Origin: Microcaldota archaeon
GTDB lineage: Archaea; Micrarchaeota; Micrarchaeia; Micrarchaeales; Micrarchaeaceae
Direction: 5' to 3'
Assembly: GCA_021793035.1 (NCBI GenBank)
Contig: JAJYTM010000002.1
Location: forward strand, 1 to 23,174
Length of the DNA stretch: 23,174 nucleotides
This document shows positions 7,990 through 14,793 of this stretch, piece after piece; positions within the stretch are counted from its first letter, which is position 1; the number at the start of each line of letters is the position of its first letter. The position numbers and the translations under genes are program-made. Under the pieces are notes generated by a model. It searched no databases, was not told the DNA's origin, and worked only from the letters and a program-made list of their open reading frames with translations.

Positions 7990-8103
7990 GACCACAAGAA
8001 GCCCGGCATAAATAAATCAACGCTGTGGTATATGCAGAAACACATAAAAGATGGAAAGAAAATAAAGATTTATAGCAAGGTTATAGGTAAACTGGCTGAT
8101 TAA
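7990..8103 (+). pseudogene. Remnant tail of an HTH-like protein (copy 1)
   Basis: The frame opens after a stop at 7987-7989 and reads 37 residues to TAA. It starts DHKKPGINKSTLWY, like a recognition helix, and goes on MQKHIKDGKKIKIYSKV, a basic tail. The last 23 residues, from ATG 8032, match a second copy at 8546-8614 with mostly conservative changes (K/R, D/E, I/V), showing that this was once coding sequence. No adequate start exists for the longer frame, so it is probably the 3' end of a lost gene. From memory, such tails occur in some archaeal Cas1-like or transposon HTH proteins; I cannot verify this. The stop codon directly touches the ATG of the next gene. Confidence 0.5.
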
Positions 8104-8523
8104 ATGACAGAGAAGGCATCAAAATATATATGTGAAGTTTGTGGCTTCAAAACTGTCTCAAAGAGAGAAATTAAAGATCATATCAAAGAAAAGCATAGCG
8201 ATTTATTAAAAACAAATAGAAACGAGGAAAAAAGCGGTAGCAATAATAAACCACCAATCAGAATTAAAATTTTGGGAGCAATACTAGGGGTATTAATCAG
8301 TCTTATAATTTTCAGTTTATCCTATTTAGTGGGAGTTATCGAAATTTTTATAATTATAATTTATTTTGTTATTTTGTATGCATTACAGAAGAATTATGAA
8401 AACACTCATTCGTTTAAGTATTATATAATATATTACACATTTGTTTGTTCTGCTGTAATTTTGATAATGGCAGTAATCTTGATTTTCTTATTATTACTTG
8501 GTATATTTTCAACAGCAACATAA
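8104..8523 (+). CDS. C2H2 zinc-finger membrane protein, function unknown
   Basis: 139 residues. The N-terminus holds one classical zinc finger, CEVC-x12-H-x4-H (YICEVCGFKT...DHIKEKH). A polar linker (NRNEEKSGSNNK) follows, then three or four strongly hydrophobic segments reaching the C-terminus. The topology suggests a cytosolic finger tethered to the membrane. It is AT-rich, unlike the core genes. It starts at ATG immediately after the TAA of the copy-1 tail, with no evident ribosome binding site, so it may have been translationally coupled to the lost gene. Two copies of the same decayed tail flank it. Single-finger TM proteins of this kind are found near mobile or defence loci in archaea; any defence role here is inference. 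Confidence 0.75.
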   Translation: MTEKASKYICEVCGFKTVSKREIKDHIKEKHSDLLKTNRNEEKSGSNNKPPIRIKILGAILGVLISLIIFSLSYLVGVIEIFIIIIYFVILYALQKNYENTHSFKYYIIYYTFVCSAVILIMAVILIFLLLLGIFSTAT

Positions 8524-8536
8524 GTTCATGTTATAG

Positions 8537-8614
8537 TCAAAATATATGCAGAAGCACATAAGAGAAGGAAAGAGGATAAAGGTTTATGATAAGGTTATGG
8601 GTAAGATTAGATGA
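8537..8614 (+). pseudogene. Remnant tail of an HTH-like protein (copy 2)
   Basis: Second copy of the tail. It opens after TAG 8534-8536 with SKY and then MQKHIREGKRIKVYDKV to TGA 8614. Only the last 23 or so residues remain; the STLWY part of copy 1 has shrunk to SKY. It may be a relic only, or a micro-peptide from ATG 8546; nothing favours expression. Confidence 0.45.
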
Positions 8615-8799
8615 TTAGTATGATACTAAAGTATATAAACTTTTATTTACATAAATTGATTATAAAAATTGCGTTATGGCTACGCTATACAAATAGCCAA
8701 TTGTTTCTAGGTGAAGGTAGTAAAGTAAGAACGTGTTTGTTAGCGGAGCATGGAGATAAGCTTAAATGTCTCCCTTAACTAAAGATTATGTGAGATACT
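8615..8799 (+). promoter_or_regulatory. Promoter/leader region of the nuclease-methyltransferase operon
   Basis: Two TATA-like elements are visible: AGTATATAAAC at 8630-8640 and GCTTAAATG at 8760-8768. The second is about 36 nt before the ATG of the PLD gene and is the likely operon promoter. The first would start a transcript near 8660 that crosses about 100 nt of non-coding DNA with small stems (GCGT...ACGC and TGGCT...AGCCA around 8669-8702). This may be a long leader or a small RNA. Confidence 0.45.
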
Positions 8800-10302
8800 A
8801 TGAAGTTCGCCTTCGATGATACTGCGTTAGAGAGAGTTGCTACAGAAATAGCCAACTCTACGGAATTCATCAAGATAGCAGTATTTCAGATACATAATGA
8901 TGAGATAATAGATGCTTTAAACAAGGCACTTTCCAGAAAAGTCAACGTTGAGATAATAACTTTACCTTATGACAGCATACACCCAGAAATAAGGGAGAGC
9001 GTTGAGCAGAAGCTTAGAGGATTAGAGAAGAACGGTGCAGTCCTACACCTCTGCAAGTGGGGCGTCGGAGATCCTTCCCGAACCACAACGGCTGTTGGTA
9101 GATGGTACTCCTTTCATGGAAAGTTCATCGTAACGGATAAATGTGCGATTGCTATATCTGCCAACCTTACTAACCAGAAGGAACTTGATGCTGTGCTTGT
9201 ATATACAGAAAAGGACAAGATTAAGGAATTTCTAGCTAAGTTCGAGGCGCTGAAAACGCTCTTTATAGGTACGAAAGGTAAGGAAGCAGAAGTAAAGCAC
9301 TTGATAGAAAGCAGTGGTTATTCTGAATGGCGTGAACTTTTAGAAGCACCAAGTGCAATAAAGGAGGAGGAAGTAAGAGCGCATTGGATACAAGATTACC
9401 CCGTGTCAATTCTGAAAAGCGACACTAAGATTACTGATGGCATTTACCTAACTCCATTTGAGTTCAAAGCAAGGGAGTTGTACAAGCAGGTGATACTGAA
9501 TGCCAGTACGATTGCCTATATATCAACGGAGAGCTTTACTGATGAAGACATGATAAAGGTGCTTATCAAAGCACAGTTTGATGGAATTGAAGTGCGTGTC
9601 TTAACAGGGGGAGTCAGTCAGGACTTCCAAACACGCATAAGAGAGTTATATCCAGAAGCAGCATCAAGCGGAGTGAAGATTAGAGTTCCGGATGCAGACT
9701 TGCATGCTAAGTTCATAGTTACAGATAAGGCATTGCTTGTTGGCTCTGTGAACCTGAATAAGATGAACTTAGGTACAAGGAAGAATAAGGAACTGTGGAG
9801 AGCGAATACTGAAACGGTAACGATTTGCACTGATAGCTCTGTAATAAAGAATGCTAGGGAGAGCTACGTTAATATATTCGATCAATCGAAAGATGTGCTG
9901 AAGTTCCTAGCTGAGAAGGAGGAAGGCGGGACTAAAGGTATCTTCGAGGTGTTCGACAAGAGCATAAGAGTAAAGAAGGATGTAAGGAGAATGTTCGCCA
10001 GGTTAATTATCAGCAACAAGGTTAGAAGCAAGCGAGAGTTATACACTATTGCTAGGTATGCATATCTCATAGAACGTAACTTCGCTAAGAGGGGCGTTAT
10101 AGAGATTAATGACTTCGTATCGGCTGTTGTCCTGAACTATCTTACAGAATCGATGAAGACAATAAGCCAGATATCCAAGAAGGTACAGGAGTTAAACAGT
10201 GATGTTAAGATAAGTGAGATACTGAGCTTCCTTACGGATAATAAACTAATCACCAAGGAAGGTGATTTCTACAAGATAAACATAGACAAACTGATACGGT
10301 GA
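8800..10302 (+). CDS. PLD-superfamily (HKD) nuclease, putative restriction-type effector
   Basis: A 500-residue protein with two phospholipase-D catalytic motifs: HGKFIVTD (H106, K108, D113, with N122 and E128) and HAKFIVTD (H302, K304, D309, with N318 and E338). Both HxKx4D motifs look intact, so one chain could form the whole active site. No signal peptide or helicase motif is present. Residues from about 380 on are helical and charged and end in a winged-helix-like SEILSFLTDNKLITKEGDFYKI, perhaps for DNA recognition. PLD-fold nucleases include the restriction enzyme BfiI. Here the gene overlaps the ribosome site of a DNA methyltransferase and is cotranscribed with it, so a restriction-modification-like role is likely (inference). 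The start is ATG with a TATA element 36 nt upstream. The gene is AT-richer than the core genes, suggesting transfer. Confidence 0.88.
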   Translation: MKFAFDDTALERVATEIANSTEFIKIAVFQIHNDEIIDALNKALSRKVNVEIITLPYDSIHPEIRESVEQKLRGLEKNGAVLHLCKWGVGDPSRTTTAVGRWYSFHGKFIVTDKCAIAISANLTNQKELDAVLVYTEKDKIKEFLAKFEALKTLFIGTKGKEAEVKHLIESSGYSEWRELLEAPSAIKEEEVRAHWIQDYPVSILKSDTKITDGIYLTPFEFKARELYKQVILNASTIAYISTESFTDEDMIKVLIKAQFDGIEVRVLTGGVSQDFQTRIRELYPEAASSGVKIRVPDADLHAKFIVTDKALLVGSVNLNKMNLGTRKNKELWRANTETVTICTDSSVIKNARESYVNIFDQSKDVLKFLAEKEEGGTKGIFEVFDKSIRVKKDVRRMFARLIISNKVRSKRELYTIARYAYLIERNFAKRGVIEINDFVSAVVLNYLTESMKTISQISKKVQELNSDVKISEILSFLTDNKLITKEGDFYKINIDKLIR

Positions 10303-10307
10303 TATTT

Positions 10308-11189
10308 ATGAATAAAGCTAAATGTGATATTGTAAACGATGATTGTTTAAATTTCCTCAATAAATACAGTGGAACATTCGATCTATCATTCCTAGATCCT
10401 CCCTTCAATCAGGGCAAGGAATATAACAACCATGATGACAGCATGCCGGCAGAGGCGTACTGGAAATGGATGGGGGATGTGTGTAAGACCATATACAAAC
10501 ACACATCTGATGGTGGAGTAATATACTTCATGCAGCGAGAAAAAAACATTCGTGAGGTACTAGAAGTATTGAAAAATGCGGGTTGGCATCTAGAAAACAT
10601 CATAATATGGAAGAAGAAAACCTCCGCCGTTCCTCAAGTGAAGAGGTACGGTAAGCACTATCAGATAATAGCTTTCGCAGCTAAGGGGGAGCCACGAATC
10701 TTCAACAAGCTTAAGATAGATCCTCCTCGCCTTCCTAATGAGAAGATAGAACGTGTTAATGGAGTTTATGTCACTGACCTATGGGATGATATACGGGAAT
10801 TGACATCGGGATACTTCGCTGGAGACGAGCCTCTACGCCTGAGTAATGGTGACAGAGCGCACCTTCAGCAAGCACCAATATCCCTATTATTGCGAATAAT
10901 ACTCTCTTCTACGAAGGTAGGAGATGTTGTGTTTGATCCATTCGCTGGAACTGGCACAACGTTAGTTGTTGCTAAGCAGCTAAACCGTAGTGTTATCGGA
11001 GTAGAGATAGATCCGAAGAATGTGGAACTCATCGAGAAAAGGCTCACAATCCAGAGAAAAAGTGATGATATTCTAAAATATAGAGTGAATTATAGACACA
11101 CAGATAACCTAGATAAGATATGGCATGTTCCGAACGGACTTAATACTTTTCAGAAGGATAAACAGAATGCCTTACAAATAAATGACTAA
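10308..11189 (+). CDS. DNA methyltransferase, DPPF type (N6-adenine or N4-cytosine)
   Basis: 293 residues. The catalytic motif DPPF (30-33, in SFLDPPFNQGKEY) comes first. The SAM-binding motif DPFAGTGTT (210-218) comes near the end, followed by GVEIDPKNVELIEKRL. This order is that of the beta class of amino-methyltransferases, which methylate adenine N6 or cytosine N4. The residue before the C-terminal SAM site (AHLQQAPISLLLRII) replaces the common HPTQKP block. I start at ATG 10308 because GGTGAT (10298-10303), overlapping the stop of the PLD gene, is an ideal ribosome site 4 nt before it; GTG 10299 is the alternative. The close coupling suggests it protects host DNA from the PLD nuclease. 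The target site cannot be read from sequence. Confidence 0.93.
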   Translation: MNKAKCDIVNDDCLNFLNKYSGTFDLSFLDPPFNQGKEYNNHDDSMPAEAYWKWMGDVCKTIYKHTSDGGVIYFMQREKNIREVLEVLKNAGWHLENIIIWKKKTSAVPQVKRYGKHYQIIAFAAKGEPRIFNKLKIDPPRLPNEKIERVNGVYVTDLWDDIRELTSGYFAGDEPLRLSNGDRAHLQQAPISLLLRIILSSTKVGDVVFDPFAGTGTTLVVAKQLNRSVIGVEIDPKNVELIEKRLTIQRKSDDILKYRVNYRHTDNLDKIWHVPNGLNTFQKDKQNALQIND

Positions 11190-12144
11190 AAGAATAGGTA
11201 AGAATAGTAATAAAGAAGAAAACGACGAAGAAGTTAGCGAAGGTGTGTTTATGGTTGTAATATCTCCAATCATTATATTTTGGTTAGTGTTGGGTACTCT
11301 CTTTACTTTATTAGTTATTGCTATTTCTTTGCTTGCGCTGGCATTTATATTAGGTTTGATATTAGGATTTTTTGTATTCGTTTATAACAAAATCCGTTTA
11401 AAATTAATATCAGATATTCCGAATAAACTAGAAAATAAGATTTATCTTTTAGGCACAATTCATACAATCCCGATAAATAAACTGATAAAAGACCCTAAGT
11501 TTTTAGATTCTATTTTTACATCTATAGATACTATAGTTGTAGAAGCACCAAGTAGCATATCAAAGCGAAAACTCTTACTAAAAGCTCCGCTTTTAGTGGT
11601 TGGTATATATTTCTTTAAAGTATTCCAATTTAGCGGCAGTATCATTCCATCGCTACTGTATAAAGAAAGTTCTAAAACCATTCAAAACATTAAGAAAAAC
11701 TTGGAAAGACTAACGAAGGACTATAAAATAACTGATTCGATGGATAACCTCGAAAGTAATAAAATTAATGTACTAAAATGTAGGGATTTTATTATAGACG
11801 ATTGGGCAAACAAAAATTATTTGTTTGTATTCCTAAATGTCTTTCTCATCTTATTACTTTTTGTTGGATATTCGATTTCCACTTTGAAATTATTTAATAG
11901 CAACCCTTTTGTTGAACTTGGTGTTGGTTTAGTAAGTTTAGTTGTTGTGCTTTCACCAATAATCTTATTTTTGTATATGATAGACTCAACCTTGCACCAA
12001 AGGAATAAGGTAGCTGTAGATTACATAACGACTGTTTTTAATCGAAATAAAAAGCCAATTTTAGTATTGTATGGTAAAAGCCACATAAATGAGATCAAGA
12101 ATCTACTAGATAAGAACTCAATCGACTCTGTCATCATGAAGTAA
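11182..12144 (+). CDS. TraB/TIKI-like membrane protein
   Basis: 320 residues with features of the TraB/PrgY/TIKI family: an opening GTIH (91-94, in KIYLLGTIHTIP), a conserved Glu after a hydrophobic strand (IVVEAP, E121), RN in LHQRNKVAVDYI, and a second GxxH-type motif GKSH (298-301) near the C-terminus. Family members are proposed metal-dependent proteases, and PrgY limits a peptide pheromone. Membrane segments lie at about 25-67 and as two helices near 212-268. The order differs from ordinary TraB proteins, which carry TM helices at the C-terminus. The ATG overlaps the methyltransferase stop by 8 nt, so it is translationally coupled and belongs to the operon. Its job in a nuclease-methyltransferase unit is unknown. 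The coding sequence is strongly AT-rich. Confidence 0.72.
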   Translation: MTKRIGKNSNKEENDEEVSEGVFMVVISPIIIFWLVLGTLFTLLVIAISLLALAFILGLILGFFVFVYNKIRLKLISDIPNKLENKIYLLGTIHTIPINKLIKDPKFLDSIFTSIDTIVVEAPSSISKRKLLLKAPLLVVGIYFFKVFQFSGSIIPSLLYKESSKTIQNIKKNLERLTKDYKITDSMDNLESNKINVLKCRDFIIDDWANKNYLFVFLNVFLILLLFVGYSISTLKLFNSNPFVELGVGLVSLVVVLSPIILFLYMIDSTLHQRNKVAVDYITTVFNRNKKPILVLYGKSHINEIKNLLDKNSIDSVIMK

Positions 12145-12212
12145 TCTACTTATTTGTAGCTCTCTCCTTCTCAGACCCTCTCCATGCTAAAACCATGTTA
12201 GAAAAAGGTAAC

Positions 12213-12239
12213 ATTTGGGGCTCCTATATAACCCCAAAT
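12213..12239 (-). terminator. Hairpin after tRNA-Glu
   Basis: ATTTGGGG (12213-12220) and CCCCAAAT (12232-12239) form a perfect 8-bp stem with an 11-nt loop. On the minus strand it follows the tRNA 3' end by about 6 nt and is followed by a CTTTTTCT run, so it probably ends the tRNA transcript. The island operon comes in from the other side and could share it. Confidence 0.5.
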
Positions 12240-12245
12240 CCAGAT

Positions 12246-12320
12246 TGCTCCCAACGGGATTTGAACCCGTGTTCTGGGGTTGAAAGCCCCATGTCCTTGG
12301 CCGTGCTAGACGATAGGAGC
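12246..12320 (-). tRNA. tRNA-Glu (anticodon UUC)
   Basis: The minus strand folds as a full 75-nt cloverleaf. The acceptor stem is GCTCCTA with TGGGAGC (one G-T pair), then a D arm, an anticodon stem TGGGG/CCCCA with loop CTTTCAA (anticodon TTC), and a T arm ACGGG-TTCAAAT-CCCGT. The discriminator base is A and CCA is not encoded. There is no intron. The 3' end faces the accessory island. Confidence 0.95.
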
Positions 12321-12418
12321 GCTTGCGCGCACTGCATTCTTGCATCTGCAATTCATATGATTATGACAGCATAAAATATATACCTTCTTTCTGCTTTCCC
12401 TGCCATTCTACCGCGATA

Positions 12419-12430
12419 AGTATTTAATAT
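12419..12430 (+). promoter_or_regulatory. Promoter of dcd
   Basis: AGTATTTAATAT about 41 nt before the ATG at 12466. A GGTG ribosome site at 12457-12460, 5 nt before the start, completes the signal. Confidence 0.5.
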
Positions 12431-12465
12431 TTGAATCTAATGGTGTATACAGAGTTGGTGCTTGG

Positions 12466-13002
12466 ATGATACTTTCTGACTTCGACCTTGACAACGTCAT
12501 AAGGGACAAGAGGCTTGTGATAAAACCATTTTCAAGGAACATGGTGCGCGAGAACGGCATAGACTTCCGCCTGTCCAATGAGATAGTAAGGCACAGGAAC
12601 ATGCCTGCTAACTTCGTATACGACCCTTCCGATGAGAAGAGCATAAAGAATGCATTTACCACATCGAAAAGGACCAGCAGGATGATACTCGAGCCAAAGG
12701 AGCAGGTATTGCTATCAACATACGAGCACCTATCGATGCCCGACGATCTGGTCGCGTTCGTAGAGCTCAGGAGCACATGGGCGAGAAATGGACTATCCAT
12801 GCCGCCAACTATAATAGACGCGGGCTTCAAGGGCACTATAACTCTTGAGGTCATAAACAACGCACCGTTTCGTATGCTTCTGAAGCCAAAGTACCCGTTC
12901 GCGCACATAATATTCATGAAGGCAACGAGCAGGATAAGGAATCCATACTCAGGAAGCTACTTTGAGCAGCGCGGCGTGAAGCTTCCAAAAGTAATAAAGT
13001 GA
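12466..13002 (+). CDS. dcd: dCTP deaminase
   Basis: 178 residues of the dUTPase/dCTP deaminase trimeric fold. It converts dCTP to dUTP (archaeal bifunctional forms go on to dUMP), supplying the dTMP pathway. The signature RSTWARNGL (R102, S103, R107), the IIDAGFKGTITLEV block with catalytic Glu (E128) and the C-terminal YSGSYFEQRGV are visible. The opening MILSDFDLDNVI is also typical. Whether it is mono- or bifunctional cannot be decided by eye. It has its own promoter and ribosome site, is divergent from tRNA-Glu, and converges with the PRC-barrel gene across a GC-rich palindrome. Confidence 0.93.
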   Translation: MILSDFDLDNVIRDKRLVIKPFSRNMVRENGIDFRLSNEIVRHRNMPANFVYDPSDEKSIKNAFTTSKRTSRMILEPKEQVLLSTYEHLSMPDDLVAFVELRSTWARNGLSMPPTIIDAGFKGTITLEVINNAPFRMLLKPKYPFAHIIFMKATSRIRNPYSGSYFEQRGVKLPKVIK

Positions 13003-13040
13003 TGACTTCCAGGGCTTCAAAATTTAAAAAGAAAGAGAAA

Positions 13041-13056
13041 CGGCGCGATCGCGCCG
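13041..13056. terminator. Perfect 16-bp GC palindrome between convergent genes
   Basis: CGGCGCGATCGCGCCG is self-complementary over 16 bp and sits between the convergent stops of dcd and the PRC-barrel gene. It could act as a terminator for both strands, though T runs are lacking. A protein-binding site is the alternative. Confidence 0.4.
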
Positions 13057-13091
13057 ACCTTAGCCTAAAACTTTGTCATCAGTGTGCTTCT

Positions 13092-13379
13092 TTACCTTGA
13101 AGCCAGATGCTCCGCTTCCATGCCGGAAGTGTCGTTCTTGCCTCCAGGCGCGGCCATCGATACCAGCACCACATCGCCGATGTTCTTTATGCTCTTGAAC
13201 AGGACGCTCTTCTGCTGGAGCATGCGCTTTATCTCGTCCCTGTTGGCGTTCTTCCATTCTTCCATAAGGAGCCTGCTGACCTCGCCTTTCTCCAGGTCTA
13301 TTATTGCATCCCTAACCTCGCCCAAGTACTGGCCCGCGTCGCTATACACATCCATGCTGTATATGTCAGAGATTTTCAC
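13092..13379 (-). CDS. PRC-barrel domain protein
   Basis: A 95-residue protein starting VKISDIYSMDVYSDAGQYLG and going on EVRDAIIDLEKGEVSRLL. This is the PRC-barrel pattern, small beta-barrels found in RimM-type and many short archaeal proteins. Two later strands read VLFKSIKNIGDVVLVSM. The C-terminus (AAPGGKNDTSG) is polar and probably disordered. The frame extends upstream to 13514, but I choose GTG 13379 because GGGTG lies 5 nt before it and a TATA element about 41 nt before it; the upstream extension has no domain character. The role is unknown; such proteins have been linked to RNA metabolism or to cell division in archaea (family knowledge). Confidence 0.82.
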   Translation of the reverse strand: MKISDIYSMDVYSDAGQYLGEVRDAIIDLEKGEVSRLLMEEWKNANRDEIKRMLQQKSVLFKSIKNIGDVVLVSMAAPGGKNDTSGMEAEHLASR

Positions 13380-13414
13380 ATAAACACCCGTTATACTATT
13401 ATTGATAGTAGCAA

Positions 13415-13426
13415 CTTTAAATAATT
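13415..13426 (-). promoter_or_regulatory. Promoter of the PRC-barrel gene
   Basis: Minus-strand AATTATTTAAAG centred about 41 nt before GTG 13379, with the CGGGTG ribosome site (13385-13390) between. Confidence 0.5.
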
Positions 13427-13534
13427 TGTGTATACTGCGGGAGTTACGGCTGTACGCGCGCGATGCCCTTATCGGCCCTTCTGGGGCAATATCGCCGCTG
13501 CCCGAAATGGACAATTGGGTGTTTTGGGCATAGA

Positions 13535-13592
13535 AAGGTTTAAATATCTTATTGTATACTAATTAATTGCTTGTTTTAGAAAGATTTAAAAG
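13535..13592 (+). promoter_or_regulatory. Two TATA-like elements upstream of tfb
   Basis: AAGGTTTAAATATC at 13535-13548 and GATTTAAAAG at 13583-13592. The second, about 55 nt before the ATG, would give a leader of some 30 nt with GGTGA at 13632-13636 as ribosome site. The first may be an alternative promoter. Confidence 0.5.
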
Positions 13593-13642
13593 CCTTCTTA
13601 TGCGCTTACCGAGGAAAATCCTATTAAAAGTGGTGAAACATC

Positions 13643-14788
13643 ATGGCGAACACAAATAAGAAAAGTGAAAAGAAGCGGAAGCCGAGCACAACAGCCCGCG
13701 GTTCCGCCAGAAAGCATGCACCATCCCCTTCAAAGAAGGGAACTGGCAAGATTACAGTAAAAGACAGGACCCTGAGCATAGAGGTCCCAGAATCCAAGCG
13801 CCCGCGCGGAAGGCCAAAGGGCCAGGAAGCAGGAGCGATCGGCAGCGAGATTGCAACTCCTGAATACCGCGTGACTGCCGAGCGCGAGAGGCGTTGCCCT
13901 AGCTGCGGAAGCACTGACATAATATACGATACGGAGCGCGGCGAGCTCGTATGCAACAATTGCGGCCTCGTAATAGAGGAGAACGCAACCGATTCGGGCC
14001 CAGAATGGCGCGCCTTCGACCCGGAGCAGAGGGCTTCAAGGGCGAGGACCGGCGCTCCAATCAAGTATGCCAAGCCTAACCGCGGCCTTGTGACAGAGAT
14101 AGACCTCTACAACAAGGACATAAGGGGAGTGCGCATACCTACGAAGAGGCAGGCGCAGCTATACCGTATGAGGAAATGGCACAAGAGGGCAAGCATAGCG
14201 AGCTCGAGCGAGAGGAACTACCTCATAGCGCTGCCTGAGCTCAACAGGGTAGCGAGCTATCTCGGACTGCCGGACAACATCCGCGAGACAGCCGCTCTGC
14301 TATACAGGAAGTGCGTGCAGAACAACCTAATACGCGGAAGGCCGATAGAGATAGTGGTACAGGCAGTAATATACGCAGCGTGCAGGGAATCGGGCATGCC
14401 TAGGACCCTAGACGAGATAGCTAACATATCGGGAGTCGCGAAAAAGGACGTAGGAAGGGCCTACAGGGTAATATCCCACGAGCTCGACCTGAAGATTCCG
14501 CTCACAGACCCGATAGCCTATGTGCCGAGGTACACCAACGCGCTCAAGCTGAGCGGAGAGGCGCAGGAAAAGGCTGTCGAGCTGCTCAGGCAGGCAATGA
14601 AGAAGGGCCTGCTTTCAGGGCGCAGCCCGACCGGAGTAAGCGCCGCTGCCGTGTACATAGCAGGCGCGCTTGCCGGAGAACGCAGGACGCAGAAGGAAGT
14701 AGCTGATGTAGCAGGAGTGACGGAAGTGACAATAAGGAACAGGTACAGGGAGCTAAAGGAACAGCTCAACCTGGATGTCAATCTGTGA
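13643..14788 (+). CDS. tfb: Transcription initiation factor IIB (TFB) with AT-hook-bearing N-terminal tail
   Basis: 381 residues. TFB bridges TBP at the TATA box and RNA polymerase. The zinc ribbon is CPSC...CNNC (C85, C88, C104, C107), followed by the B-reader/linker (SGPEWRAFDPEQ) and two cyclin repeats (about 180-275 and 280-380) with SSSERNYLIALPELNR and the DNA-contacting VTEVTIRNRYREL. The unusual part is the first 80 residues. Most archaeal TFBs start within about 20 residues of the zinc ribbon, but here there is a Lys/Ser/Thr/Pro-rich tail with the sequence KRPRGRPKG (52-60), a textbook AT-hook. The start is ATG with GGTGA 6 nt before it. The tail has the same composition as the rest of the gene and no internal stop, so it looks genuine. 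The next gene overlaps its stop. Confidence 0.95.
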   Translation: MANTNKKSEKKRKPSTTARGSARKHAPSPSKKGTGKITVKDRTLSIEVPESKRPRGRPKGQEAGAIGSEIATPEYRVTAERERRCPSCGSTDIIYDTERGELVCNNCGLVIEENATDSGPEWRAFDPEQRASRARTGAPIKYAKPNRGLVTEIDLYNKDIRGVRIPTKRQAQLYRMRKWHKRASIASSSERNYLIALPELNRVASYLGLPDNIRETAALLYRKCVQNNLIRGRPIEIVVQAVIYAACRESGMPRTLDEIANISGVAKKDVGRAYRVISHELDLKIPLTDPIAYVPRYTNALKLSGEAQEKAVELLRQAMKKGLLSGRSPTGVSAAAVYIAGALAGERRTQKEVADVAGVTEVTIRNRYRELKEQLNLDVNL

Positions 14789-14793
14789 CGCCC

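Larger units (their letters stand above)
8032..8614 (+). repeat. Imperfect direct repeat pair (8032-8103 and 8546-8614) flanking the zinc-finger gene
   Basis: Two stretches of about 70 bp, roughly 80% identical by eye, both reading MQKHI-x2-GK-x-IK-x-Y at the protein level. They bracket the gene at 8104-8523. Changes are mostly synonymous or conservative, so the repeat arose from duplicated coding sequence. Confidence 0.7.

Noticed and set aside
12408..12917. Long minus-strand frame over dcd
   Set aside because: Antisense of a clear dCTP deaminase gene; the protein has low-complexity Ser/Leu character typical of a shadow frame.
13000..13006. GTGATGA resembling a C/D sRNA box C at the dcd stop
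   Set aside because: No box D (CTGA) or C'/D' pair follows at suitable spacing.
13060..13257. Minus-strand frame overlapping the end of the PRC-barrel gene in another frame, considered as a frameshifted continuation
   Set aside because: The PRC-barrel frame is complete and ends naturally in a polar tail; nothing requires a frameshift.
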